NCBI GenBank assembly: GCA_963974935.1
Contig: CAXBEV010000004.1
Location: forward strand, 131,729-195,728
Length of the DNA stretch: 64,000 nt
Reading direction: 5' to 3'
From: UBA4479 sp963974935
GTDB taxonomy: Bacteria > Pseudomonadota > Alphaproteobacteria > Rhodospirillales > Casp-alpha2
Both the position numbers and the translations under genes were made by a program. Below, piece after piece: positions 1 through 8,313 of the stretch; positions within the stretch are counted from its first letter, which is position 1; each line of letters opens with the position of its first letter. Below the pieces are notes generated by a model. It was not told the DNA's origin, did not search any database, and saw only the letters and a list, made by a program, of their open reading frames with translations.

Positions 1-93
1 GAAGGCCACTTGGCAGCGTCAACCTTGTTGATCGTGTCCGGTCTGGCCAAGTCGACCTGGACCGTCGAAATTGAGGCCGTGGCTGCACGCTAA
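1..93 (+). CDS. RidA/YjgF-family protein, C-terminal fragment (cut by window edge)
   Basis: Frame 1 is open from the first base to a TAA at 91-93. It encodes 30 residues with the HLAASTL and VEIEAVAA pattern that ends many RidA/YjgF/Rid proteins, which deaminate reactive enamine/imine intermediates. Only the last strand and helix are visible, so neither the substrate-binding arginine nor the start can be checked. The assignment rests on this short tail alone. Confidence 0.55.
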   Translation, partial: EGHLAASTLLIVSGLAKSTWTVEIEAVAAR

Positions 94-139
94 GTGCAGA
101 CTCCACGGCCCCAAAGTCGTTCGATAAACTTGAAGATGC

Positions 140-865
140 TTAGCTTACGGGCACGTCGACGACGACGATTTCCGCATCCAGATCGGCGTGGATGACGACG
201 TCTTCGTCGGCATCACCTGCCACCACCACTACACCATCGCGGGTATCCACGAACTCGTCATTTATGGTGACCGCCCCTTTTGCGGCGACGATGTACAAGG
301 CGCGACCGGCCTCAAGCGTATGCGTCACGTCAGCACCTTCGACAATCGTCGCGCCGAGCACGGCGGAGTCCGCATGGATCAGCAGTGCATCGGTGTCTTT
401 GTGGACGTCACGACCGGACGCCAACGGCACCAATTCACCGGTGCTTTGCCCTTTCGGAAATTCACGGGCATCCCAACGCGGCGTGTGACCGCGTTCGTTC
501 GGCATGATCCAGATTTGGAAGATACGGGTGACCTCATCTTCCAGATTGAATTCCGAATGCGTGATGCCGGTACCGGCACTCATCACCTGCACATCGCCCG
601 CCTCAGTACGACCCTTGTTGCCAAGGTTGTCCTCGTGGGTGATCGCCCCTTCACGAACAAAGGTGATGATCTCCATATCCTGATGAGAATGGAACGGGAA
701 CCCGGTGCCGGGCTGGATGGTGTCATCATTCCAAACCCGCAGCGGGCCCACGCCCATGCGCTTCGGATCATGATAATTGGCGAAGCTGAAGTGATGCTTT
801 GCGTCCAACCAACCGTGGTTTTCACCACCAAGGCTCGAAAACGGAATCGTTTGCGTTTGCATCAT
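140..865 (-). CDS. pirin family protein
   Basis: This is a bicupin of about 241 residues. The N-terminal cupin has the pirin metal-site pattern: FHSHQDME (His59, His61, Glu65) and a downstream HSEFN (His/Glu about 40 residues later). Proteins of this family (YhhW-like) bind a metal and some have quercetin dioxygenase activity; the true substrate is unknown. The start is placed at ATG 863-865 because AAAGGAGAG lies just upstream. A longer reading to 883 would bypass that ribosome binding site. The gene follows the azoreductase gene by about 30 bp on the same strand, so the two are probably co-transcribed. That pairing suits a quinone/redox-stress role, which is inference. Confidence 0.9.
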   Translation of the reverse strand: MMQTQTIPFSSLGGENHGWLDAKHHFSFANYHDPKRMGVGPLRVWNDDTIQPGTGFPFHSHQDMEIITFVREGAITHEDNLGNKGRTEAGDVQVMSAGTGITHSEFNLEDEVTRIFQIWIMPNERGHTPRWDAREFPKGQSTGELVPLASGRDVHKDTDALLIHADSAVLGATIVEGADVTHTLEAGRALYIVAAKGAVTINDEFVDTRDGVVVVAGDADEDVVIHADLDAEIVVVDVPVS

Positions 866-894
866 ATCTCTCCTTTCTTGCATCGTGCAGCGCT

Positions 895-1527
895 TTAAGC
901 CGCAAGCTTCGAAATGGCCTCTTTGATGGCCGTGCCCGCCTCAGCTAGGCCTTCGGCACGCGGATCAGGCCCCATATCCATGCCGTTGGCGGCGATGATG
1001 CGGACGTCTTTTAGGCCGATAAAGCCGAACACGTGGCGCAGATAGCCGGACTGGAAATCCGCCGGATGCGGATCGTCCGGATCGCCGTCGCCGTATTTGC
1101 CGCCACGGGTCGAGATCACATACACCGGCTTGTCGTCCAACAGCCCATGCGGGCCGGTCTCGGGGTCGTAGCCGAAGGTCGCGCCAGGGCGCGCAATGTG
1201 ATCGATCCAGGTGCGGAGCGCACCGGTGACGGTAAAGTTATGCATCGGGGCACCGACAACGATCACGTCGGCATCCTGCATTTCTTGGATCATCGCATCG
1301 GAAGCCGCACGGGCGGCCTTTTGACGCGGCGTCAGGGTTTCCGGCTGCTTGCGCAGCGCATCAATCAGTTCATCGTCCATGTGCGCCGGCGGCGTCGTGC
1401 CGATATCACGGTGGGTCACACGGCCATCAGGATTTTGCTGGCTCCAGGCCTGCATAAACTGGTCCGTCAATTGACGGGAAACCGCATCACCGCGGGGGCT
1501 GGTATCAAGGATTAGAAGGGTCGACAT
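895..1527 (-). CDS. FMN-dependent NADH-azoreductase (AzoR-type flavodoxin-fold oxidoreductase)
   Basis: The protein has 210 residues, the usual AzoR length. It opens with the flavodoxin-like strand and phosphate loop LLILDTSPRGDAVSR. It then has a PMHNFTVTGALRTWIDH segment and a STRGGKYG segment, both typical of FMN-binding AzoR/AcpD proteins. These homodimeric cytosolic enzymes reduce quinones and azo compounds with NADH. The start ATG has a GAGGAG site about 8 bases upstream. The gene is divergent from a LysR-type regulator at 1653, with an inverted repeat in the shared gap, so it is the likely regulated target, followed by the pirin gene. Confidence 0.92.
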   Translation of the reverse strand: MSTLLILDTSPRGDAVSRQLTDQFMQAWSQQNPDGRVTHRDIGTTPPAHMDDELIDALRKQPETLTPRQKAARAASDAMIQEMQDADVIVVGAPMHNFTVTGALRTWIDHIARPGATFGYDPETGPHGLLDDKPVYVISTRGGKYGDGDPDDPHPADFQSGYLRHVFGFIGLKDVRIIAANGMDMGPDPRAEGLAEAGTAIKEAISKLAA

Positions 1528-1621
1528 CGTTAAATCTCCTCAAAAAAGGTCACGTCTGTGTTTCGTTGAGAGGAAAATAGTCTCCACTTATTTTAAAGAC
1601 AATTAGGGTGTTATTGAATAT

Positions 1622-1643
1622 ATTGTTCATTATTTTGAACAAT
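1622..1643. promoter_or_regulatory. perfect inverted repeat, candidate LysR-type operator
   Basis: ATTGTTCA (1622-1629) and TGAACAAT (1636-1643) form a perfect 8-bp inverted repeat with a 6-base AT-only spacer. It lies in the divergent gap between azoreductase and the LysR gene and directly abuts the LysR Shine-Dalgarno (GGAGGA, 1644-1649). The T-N-A dyad is typical of LysR-type sites. The position suggests negative autoregulation of the regulator plus control of the azoreductase-pirin operon. Confidence 0.6.
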
Positions 1644-1652
1644 GGAGGACGC

Positions 1653-2570
1653 ATGCTCGCAACCGACCCCCTCGACGGCATCGCCGTTTTCGCCGCCGTG
1701 GTCGAGGCCGAAAGCTTCTCCGGCGCGGCGCGGCGCCTGAAATACTCAAAAGGTGCCGTGAGCACGCAAATTCAGCGGCTCGAAGACCGCTTGGGCGTGC
1801 GATTGCTGAACCGCACCACCCGCAAGCTGTCGCTCACCGACGAAGGCCGCGCGTTTTACGCGCATAGTCGCCGCATCTTGGACGAGGCCCGCGAAGCCAT
1901 GGACTCACTCGACGCCCTGGATGCCGAGCCGCGTGGGGTGCTGCGCGTCAACGCACCAATGTCATTTGGCGTGTTGCACCTGGGCGCCGCGATTGCCGAA
2001 TTCATGCAGGCGCATCCGGCCATCGAAGTTGAATTGGACCTGAACGACCGCCGCGTCGATTTGATCGAGGACGGCTACGACATGGCGATCCGCATTGCGC
2101 GGCTCCCCGATTCCAGCCTGATCGCGCGCCGCTTGGCACCGTGCCGCCGCATCGTTGTCGCCACCCCGGATTATTGGGATCGCCACGGGCGCCCGCAGCA
2201 CCCAAGCGATCTCAAAGACCATGATGTCATGACTTATACGTATTTGGATGATCCCGGCACCTGGACCTTCAAAGGGCCAGACGGTCGCATATCGGTCCCT
2301 GTCAAAGGCCGGCTCCGTGCTAATAACGGCGAAGTACTCCTGGACGCTGCCAAACGCGGCATTGGCGTCGACATGGCGCCGACATTCTTTTGCTGCGACG
2401 CGCTGCTCAACGGCGAATTGGAAATTGCGTTGGCGGATTTCGAAGACGATCCGATCTCAGTGTACGCCGTCTACCCGCATCGCCGCCACCTGACGACCCG
2501 GGTCCGCGCGTTCGTGGATTTCCTGGCGGCGCGGTTTGGCGAGGCCCCCTATTGGGATGTGTGGTCTTAA
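1653..2570 (+). CDS. LysR-family transcriptional regulator
   Basis: The protein has 305 residues. An N-terminal winged helix-turn-helix (about 5-63; FSGAARRLKYSKGAVSTQIQRLE, then RLLNRTTRKLSLT) is followed by a LysR substrate-binding domain from about residue 90. The start is ATG 1653 because GGAGGA sits 3 bases upstream. An earlier in-frame start at 1608 would run through the operator repeat. The family usually senses a small metabolite and controls the divergently transcribed neighbour, here azoreductase-pirin. The ligand cannot be told from sequence. The subgroup resembles CrgA/AaeR-like regulators that are paired with quinone or aromatic detoxification enzymes; that is inference. Confidence 0.93.
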   Translation: MLATDPLDGIAVFAAVVEAESFSGAARRLKYSKGAVSTQIQRLEDRLGVRLLNRTTRKLSLTDEGRAFYAHSRRILDEAREAMDSLDALDAEPRGVLRVNAPMSFGVLHLGAAIAEFMQAHPAIEVELDLNDRRVDLIEDGYDMAIRIARLPDSSLIARRLAPCRRIVVATPDYWDRHGRPQHPSDLKDHDVMTYTYLDDPGTWTFKGPDGRISVPVKGRLRANNGEVLLDAAKRGIGVDMAPTFFCCDALLNGELEIALADFEDDPISVYAVYPHRRHLTTRVRAFVDFLAARFGEAPYWDVWS

Positions 2571-2573
2571 TCA

Positions 2574-2598
2574 CCTCTCCCTCGGCACGGGGGAGAGG
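2574..2598. terminator. hairpin between convergent genes
   Basis: CCTCTCCC (2574-2581) pairs with GGGAGAGG (2591-2598) across a 9-base loop. It lies just after the LysR stop (2570) and before the end of the convergent gene (2621). There is no T-run, so it is either a factor-assisted terminator or a dispersed palindromic repeat. Confidence 0.4.
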
Positions 2599-2620
2599 AA
2601 CTGTTAGCGCATCACCGTAC

Positions 2621-4714
2621 CTAGCGGCCTTCACGCCACCACGCCAGGCTGGCGAGGCCGACGCCTAAAAACAGCACCAGCCACCAGGGGGCGAGCGGGA
2701 CGTTGGTGACACCGGTCACCGAGAACGCCTCGTTACGGACCATGCCGACCCAGCCGGCGCCGTGGGTGCGGCGGTCCGCTTGGACGCTGCGGCGTTGCGG
2801 CAAACCGTCCTGCAGCCAGTGCACGCTGCCGCCGAGCGCATCGGCAATTTTTTTCGCCGCCACATCGCTGGCACGCAAATCGGCAAGTTCCAGCGGATTC
2901 AACGCCCCCGCTGGCGCCAAAGCCGTATGCGTGTCGTTGGATATCCGATACAGGCCGATCTCGTCTGCCGGGATGCGAGCGATGGCACGACCGGCACTTT
3001 CAGGCTTCAGGCTCACCGTGCTGACATCCCCACTCGGAGTCTGCACTTGCACCTCTGCCTCGCCCGGTGTGAGGCTACGCCGCTCGACCCGAAGCTCGCC
3101 TTTATCGACCCTGGCGAACAAGCCTTCTTCGTCGAGTTCAGGTTCCTTCATCAGCCAGTGCGCGACACGTCGCATCAGTTCCGCTTGCGGACCGCCGCCG
3201 TCAAAGCCACGCGACCACAGCCATAAATGATCGCTCGCAATCAGCGCAACGCGGCCTTCGTCGACCCGCTCCATAATCAACAGTGGATTACCGTCAGCCC
3301 CGCTCATCAGCGTCGGCGCAACGCTCGTCGTCACCCCGATCTGGCGAAACCACGCGCCCCATGTCGGCTCCAAATCATCACGTCCAGGCACGACGCCACC
3401 CGGCAAGCCGCTGGTCACCGGGTGACGATGGCCAAGCTCACTGATGCGGGGCTTAAAACGAGATTCCAAAATTCGCCCAGTCGGGGACGCGGGTAGGATA
3501 TCCACCAAAGGCGTACGCGCCAACGACCGCAGGCCCGCATATTCGGGCCCGACCGACAGCATCACAGCTCCGCCGCCTCGTACGTATTCAGCGATGTTGC
3601 GAAAGTATGACGGCGGCAACACGTCGCGCACCATATAGCGGTCAAAGACGATCAGATCGAACTCGTCAATTTTCTCTTCGAACAGCTCGCGCACGGGGAA
3701 CGCGATCAGCGAAATTTCGTTCAGCGGCGTGAAATCATTTTTCTCAGGCGGGCGTAAAATCGTGAAGTGCACCAAGTCCACCGACGGGTCCGACTTTAAA
3801 AGATTGCGCCAGGCGCGCTCACCGGCGTGCGGCTGGCCCGACACCAACAGCACCCGCAAACGATCCCGCACCCCGTTGATCGAGACCACGGCACGGTTGT
3901 TAAGCGATGAAAGCTCGTCAGGGGCAGCGCCGGCCTCGATCTCGACGATCGTCGCACCGGCGTGGGCCAGCGTAAGATCGAGGGTATGCTCTTTGCCGGT
4001 CTCCAGCGTCAGCGTTTCCAAGACCTCGCCATCGACGCGGATCGTCACGTCGGCGAGGTTGTCGCCGAACCCGGCACCAGGCCCCGCCGCGCGCTCTTCT
4101 ATCCTGTAACGCACACTGACATCGTTGCCGACGATCCCATAGCCGGGCGCATCAGAAATCACCAGACGGCGATCTTTTTCATCGCGCTTGCCGGTGATCA
4201 GCATATGCACAGGCCCCGGCAGGCCGCCCGCGCCTGCCAAATCGGCATCGTGAATTTGCCCGTCCGTGATCACCACCGCGCCTGCAAAGCGGGACCGCGG
4301 CATATCGCCCAACGCATCGCTGAGCGCCCCCACCAAGCGAGTGCCGCCTTTGTTGGCAGAGCCATCCCCGTCGCCCAGTGTCACGGTACGCACGTCCAGG
4401 CCCGGCATCTCAGCGAAGCTTTCGCGGACGGCAGCGACAGCGGCCTCGGCCTCAGCACGGCGCACACCGATGCGCTGGCTGGTGCTTTCATCGATGACAA
4501 TCAAGGCAATATCGGATTCCGCCGTGCGTTCTTCGACGCTGATAGAAGGGACCAACAACGCCAAAATCAACGCGCCCAACAAGGCGGCGCGCGCCAGCAC
4601 ACCCTTCATGCCAGCGCGCAACACCTGCACCAACAGCAGTGCCGCAGCGAGGCCGGCCAACGCTGCGATGACAGCGGGCGGCAACGCCGGGGACCAAAGG
4701 ATTTCCGTCGTCAT
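2621..4714 (-). CDS. membrane protein with vWA domain and glutamine-amidotransferase-like domain
   Basis: The protein has 697 residues. Two N-terminal membrane helices (about 10-33 and 38-57) precede a von Willebrand A-like domain whose metal site DxSxS is intact (Asp75, Ser77, Ser79). The middle contains an amidotransferase-like flavodoxin fold (pattern near EYVRGGGAVMLSVGPEYAG) without an evident catalytic Cys. A last membrane helix and basic tail close the protein. It is the fourth gene of a MoxR-DUF58-DUF4159 operon and overlaps the preceding stop by ATGA. By analogy with MoxR/Bat-type loci it is probably a periplasmic scaffold or sensor driven by the AAA+ ATPase. The exact role is unknown. 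Confidence 0.8.
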   Translation of the reverse strand: MTTEILWSPALPPAVIAALAGLAAALLLVQVLRAGMKGVLARAALLGALILALLVPSISVEERTAESDIALIVIDESTSQRIGVRRAEAEAAVAAVRESFAEMPGLDVRTVTLGDGDGSANKGGTRLVGALSDALGDMPRSRFAGAVVITDGQIHDADLAGAGGLPGPVHMLITGKRDEKDRRLVISDAPGYGIVGNDVSVRYRIEERAAGPGAGFGDNLADVTIRVDGEVLETLTLETGKEHTLDLTLAHAGATIVEIEAGAAPDELSSLNNRAVVSINGVRDRLRVLLVSGQPHAGERAWRNLLKSDPSVDLVHFTILRPPEKNDFTPLNEISLIAFPVRELFEEKIDEFDLIVFDRYMVRDVLPPSYFRNIAEYVRGGGAVMLSVGPEYAGLRSLARTPLVDILPASPTGRILESRFKPRISELGHRHPVTSGLPGGVVPGRDDLEPTWGAWFRQIGVTTSVAPTLMSGADGNPLLIMERVDEGRVALIASDHLWLWSRGFDGGGPQAELMRRVAHWLMKEPELDEEGLFARVDKGELRVERRSLTPGEAEVQVQTPSGDVSTVSLKPESAGRAIARIPADEIGLYRISNDTHTALAPAGALNPLELADLRASDVAAKKIADALGGSVHWLQDGLPQRRSVQADRRTHGAGWVGMVRNEAFSVTGVTNVPLAPWWLVLFLGVGLASLAWWREGR

Positions 4715-7425
4715 TGGCCGAGCCTCTTTATGATCGCCGGCATGTGCACCTGATCGGCTTTGTAATTGCCGGTCAGCACGTACATCACCAAATTGATGCC
4801 GAAACGGAATGCCATTTCGCGCTGCCGCTCACCGCCCGGCACAACAGGAAAGATCGGTCGCTGCGTCTCGTCGAGTGCCCATGCCGCCGCCCAATCGCTG
4901 GACCCGGCAACCACCGGCGAAACCCCGTCGTTGACCCGTTCACCGGCGCGCTCAACCCACAACGCGGCCCCGGCGTAGCGGCCCGGGAAGGCATCCATCA
5001 AATAGAATGAACGCGTTAAAACATGGTCCTTACCGACCGGCACCAAAGGCGGCAAATCCAAGCCCAGCGCCAAATCCCTTAGCGCCGTCGCCTGTGCGCC
5101 ACCGCCACGCTCTTGCGTGTCGAACAAGATCGTGCCGCCGTTGCGCAGGTATTCTTTCACCGCCAGCCGCGCCACATCGTCGAGTTCGTAAAACGCCGTG
5201 ACCGGCCAATAGATCAGCGGGAAAAACGTCAGATCATCGCGCCCGGGTTGGATCGGTTGTGGCGGCCCCAACTCAGCCGCCGTGCGCCGCGCCAACATGA
5301 CGGTTAATCCGCTGAGGCCAAGCGCACTGATGTCATCGACCCGCGCATCGCCAGTCTGCAAATAGGCGAGCCGGGTTTCGAGACTGTTTTCAAGGGCGAA
5401 CCGTTCGGCGGCATGTGCGGGCGATACGAGGCCGCCGCTTAACATCATCATCACAACGGCGCCGGCCGCCATCCCGACACGGCGACCGCCGCCGCGCACC
5501 CAAAGACCGGCCAGCATATCCAACATGAACAGCACCAAAGCAGCCAAGAATATCCACGGCGTCAAATCCCGCTCCGCCGGTTTCTCATAGTCTGCCTGCG
5601 TCATATCCTCATGCAACGGCAGCATCGATAACGGCGGCAACGAGGTCGTCAGGTTGAACGCACGGCGCAGGTCTTCGGCGCCGTAAATGCCGGGTGGATG
5701 CGTTTCGGACACCAAATCCCGGTCAATGGCCTTGGCCTCAATCGGCTGCACGTTGGCCGCCGGCGGGCCCATGCGCGCGAACGCATCCATGATCTGCAAC
5801 GGCACCAACGGCGGCGCGTCACCAGCGCCGACGACACCGAGGCCGAGCGCACTTAAGCGCTGCATCATTTCAACAAACAAACCACTCAGCGGCAAGTTTG
5901 ACCACGACGTATTGGCTGCGGTGTGAAACAACACCACAAAGCCCTGCCCGCGTTTGTCTGCGGTCACCAAAGGCGTGCCGTCTTCGAGGGCGGCCCATGT
6001 TTTGCGCGCCAAATCCGGTGTCGGCTGTGCCAGCACTTGGCGTGCGATCCGCACATCACCCGGAATCGGCAAACCATTGAACGGCGAGCTTTCTGCGAAC
6101 GGCATCAAGCCCATTGGCTTTTGCCACGACATCGCGCCGCCGATCACCCGGTCGCCGGCCCTGAGTGGCACCGGTAAAAATAAGTCCGCCGGCCCAGGCA
6201 TTATTTCGGATGTGTGCCGCGCCAGCGCAGGCCCCGCGAAGCGGACCAAGATTCCACCCTCTTCGATCCAGGTATTGAGTTGCGCTCGGTTTGTCGTCGA
6301 CACATCAACGCCGTCCGGCAGCGCCAGGACAGATAACGGCTGCGCAAAGACATCGCGGAAATTGCCGACGCGTACAGACGTCGACCCTTGCAGCGCGCGC
6401 GCAATATAATAGGCGCTTGAGAGCAACGGCTGCACGTCGGCGGCATTGTCCGCGCTCAAAATGCCGACCGGGCGGCGACGCCAGCGTTGATCTAACAACA
6501 CCACGGCCCCGACATTCTCACCGTCTGCAATCTGCAGCCGCTCAATACGATTAAGGATTTCGACAGGTGCATCCAACGCGGCGGTGGCTTTCGCTTCAGC
6601 CGCACCGAACGTCACCGTTACCGTGGCCTGCACCCGACCTTCACCGTCCAGGCCGCGTATCTCGTACGCCGTATCCGCGTTAGTTGTGTTGGCACGTTCC
6701 AGCATTACCGACAGGCCCGCAGTCGTGCTGGTAGGCGGGCGCAAGACAGTGACCGGATTAAGGGCATCGACATACACCGTCACTTCGCCAAGTGCCCGCA
6801 GCCGTTCGGATAGCGCTTCCGCACCCGGCCCATCGAGTCCATCGGAAAGCCAGCGCACATCCGCCAATGCCTCGAATCCGCCTTGCCAGTCGGCCAGCGC
6901 GTCCGCCGCTTCGCCCCGATCCGTCGGCCATGGTAACGGCAGCAATTTGTTAACGGCGCTTCTGGCTTCGGCGGGACCGAGCGCGATGACCTCAATCGCA
7001 CTGCCGTCCGCAGGGGGTGCGGTCGCCAACAGCACCACGCGTCTGCCGGCCCGAAGTGCGCGATCGGTGAGCGACAACGCGACCTCGCGCCGACGATCCC
7101 AGCCGTCCGCCGCAGCCCATCCGTTATCAACCACCAACAACATTGGCTGCGACACACTGCCGGCAGGCTCCGCATTTAATAAAGGCCTGGCGGCGGCAAA
7201 AATAATCAAGCTGGCAACGGCCAAGCGCAACACCAACAACCACCAAGGCGTGCGGGCCGAGGTCTCACGATCCGTCACGATTCCGAACAACAATCGAATC
7301 GGCGGGAACACGATCTTTTTCGGGATCGGCGGCGTCAGGCGTAGCAACCACCAAATCGCCGGCAGCACGATCAGGGCTGCAAGCGCCCAGGGAACCGCAA
7401 ACGATAATGCGCCCAGCGACACCAT
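4711..7425 (-). CDS. DUF4159 domain-containing BatA-like membrane protein
   Basis: The protein has 904 residues. The N-terminus has two membrane helices (about 5-28 and 62-82) with the BatA-type pattern, then a vWA-like domain whose metal motif is degenerate (DNGWA instead of DxSxS). A second pair of helices around residues 620-670 precedes a C-terminal DUF4159 domain of about 200 residues (YLQTGDARVDDIS... YLRNGGTILFDTQE). The gene starts directly after the DUF58 stop and overlaps the next gene by four bases. This architecture is common beside MoxR ATPases in alphaproteobacteria. No enzymatic function is established. It probably forms an envelope complex with the neighbouring vWA protein. 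Confidence 0.88.
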   Translation of the reverse strand: MVSLGALSFAVPWALAALIVLPAIWWLLRLTPPIPKKIVFPPIRLLFGIVTDRETSARTPWWLLVLRLAVASLIIFAAARPLLNAEPAGSVSQPMLLVVDNGWAAADGWDRRREVALSLTDRALRAGRRVVLLATAPPADGSAIEVIALGPAEARSAVNKLLPLPWPTDRGEAADALADWQGGFEALADVRWLSDGLDGPGAEALSERLRALGEVTVYVDALNPVTVLRPPTSTTAGLSVMLERANTTNADTAYEIRGLDGEGRVQATVTVTFGAAEAKATAALDAPVEILNRIERLQIADGENVGAVVLLDQRWRRRPVGILSADNAADVQPLLSSAYYIARALQGSTSVRVGNFRDVFAQPLSVLALPDGVDVSTTNRAQLNTWIEEGGILVRFAGPALARHTSEIMPGPADLFLPVPLRAGDRVIGGAMSWQKPMGLMPFAESSPFNGLPIPGDVRIARQVLAQPTPDLARKTWAALEDGTPLVTADKRGQGFVVLFHTAANTSWSNLPLSGLFVEMMQRLSALGLGVVGAGDAPPLVPLQIMDAFARMGPPAANVQPIEAKAIDRDLVSETHPPGIYGAEDLRRAFNLTTSLPPLSMLPLHEDMTQADYEKPAERDLTPWIFLAALVLFMLDMLAGLWVRGGGRRVGMAAGAVVMMMLSGGLVSPAHAAERFALENSLETRLAYLQTGDARVDDISALGLSGLTVMLARRTAAELGPPQPIQPGRDDLTFFPLIYWPVTAFYELDDVARLAVKEYLRNGGTILFDTQERGGGAQATALRDLALGLDLPPLVPVGKDHVLTRSFYLMDAFPGRYAGAALWVERAGERVNDGVSPVVAGSSDWAAAWALDETQRPIFPVVPGGERQREMAFRFGINLVMYVLTGNYKADQVHMPAIIKRLGQ

Positions 7426-8307
7426 CTACCGACCCTCCGTCGCGCTAAGGGCCAAGTATAACGCCATCAGCGCAGTCTCGGGCGCATGATCGGTGCGGTG
7501 TCGTGTGAATCCCCAGCCGGCGCTACGCGCAATATCTGCGACCCCAGCACCGTGCGCTTTGAATACCTGTTGATAGCGCTCGGCCACCGTTTCGACGTTG
7601 CCGATTACGGCCCGCCCCTCGCCCTCCGGCCCTTCAAATTGGACGCGGCCCTGAAACGGAAATACTTCCTCGGCGGGGTCAACGATCTGCATCACATGGC
7701 CGCGTACGCCGTGGTGGGCATAGGCGTTAATCGCGATCCGCACGTCGTCGAGCGGCGTCAAAAAATCGCTGAACAACACCAGGCGCGCATGGCGGGGCAG
7801 CATTTCGAACTTCGGCAGGCCGGCATCAGACAGGCGATCTTTTTCGATCTCGGTCCACAGCTGCGCCAGCGCATGGCGACCGGCACTGGGCGGTGCGCCG
7901 GTGCCAAGCAACGCCACATGCTCACCGCCTTTTACCAACAGCGACGCCAGCGCCATCAACAACAGATCGGCGCGCGACCGCTTATCACTCTGCGCAGGGT
8001 CCGAACTGAATACCATCGACGGCGAGCCGTCGCGCCACAGCCACACGCTTTGCGCGGCCTCCCACTCGGTTTCCCGAATGAACACCGGATCACTTTTCGC
8101 CGATTGCCGCCAATCGATGCGCTGCACGGAGTCGCCGGACTCATAGCGCCGGAACTGCCAAAACGTTTCGCCTTGGCCGACACGCCTGCGCCCGTGCACC
8201 CCTTGCGAGACCGTGTTGGCGACCCGTTCGGCCGCCACCATCAAAGGCGGCAGGCCGGCGGCCAGTGCCTCGGCACGGTGGTGGGATTGCAGGGCGTGAT
8301 CAGCCAT
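7426..8307 (-). CDS. DUF58 domain-containing protein
   Basis: The protein has 293 residues and carries the DUF58 signature in the first third (YESGDSVQRIDWRQSAKSD, then FIRETEWE). A vWA-like fold follows (LWRDGSPSMVFSS... LLLMALASLLVKGGEHVALL). DUF58 proteins are regular partners of MoxR AAA+ ATPases and are thought to act as adaptors. The gene is separated by 6 bases from the MoxR stop upstream and touches the DUF4159 gene downstream, so one transcript is very likely. No membrane segment is obvious, so it is probably cytoplasmic. Confidence 0.93.
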   Translation of the reverse strand: MADHALQSHHRAEALAAGLPPLMVAAERVANTVSQGVHGRRRVGQGETFWQFRRYESGDSVQRIDWRQSAKSDPVFIRETEWEAAQSVWLWRDGSPSMVFSSDPAQSDKRSRADLLLMALASLLVKGGEHVALLGTGAPPSAGRHALAQLWTEIEKDRLSDAGLPKFEMLPRHARLVLFSDFLTPLDDVRIAINAYAHHGVRGHVMQIVDPAEEVFPFQGRVQFEGPEGEGRAVIGNVETVAERYQQVFKAHGAGVADIARSAGWGFTRHRTDHAPETALMALYLALSATEGR

Positions 8308-8313
8308 TCGGTG

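Noticed and set aside
188..898. 236-residue open frame on the plus strand over the pirin gene
   Set aside because: It is antisense to a complete pirin with conserved motifs, and its residues show the usual GC-frame shadow composition.
6584..7489. 301-residue plus-strand open frame over DUF4159/DUF58
   Set aside because: A Ser/Ala/Arg-rich shadow of the GC-rich DUF4159 gene; no recognisable domain.
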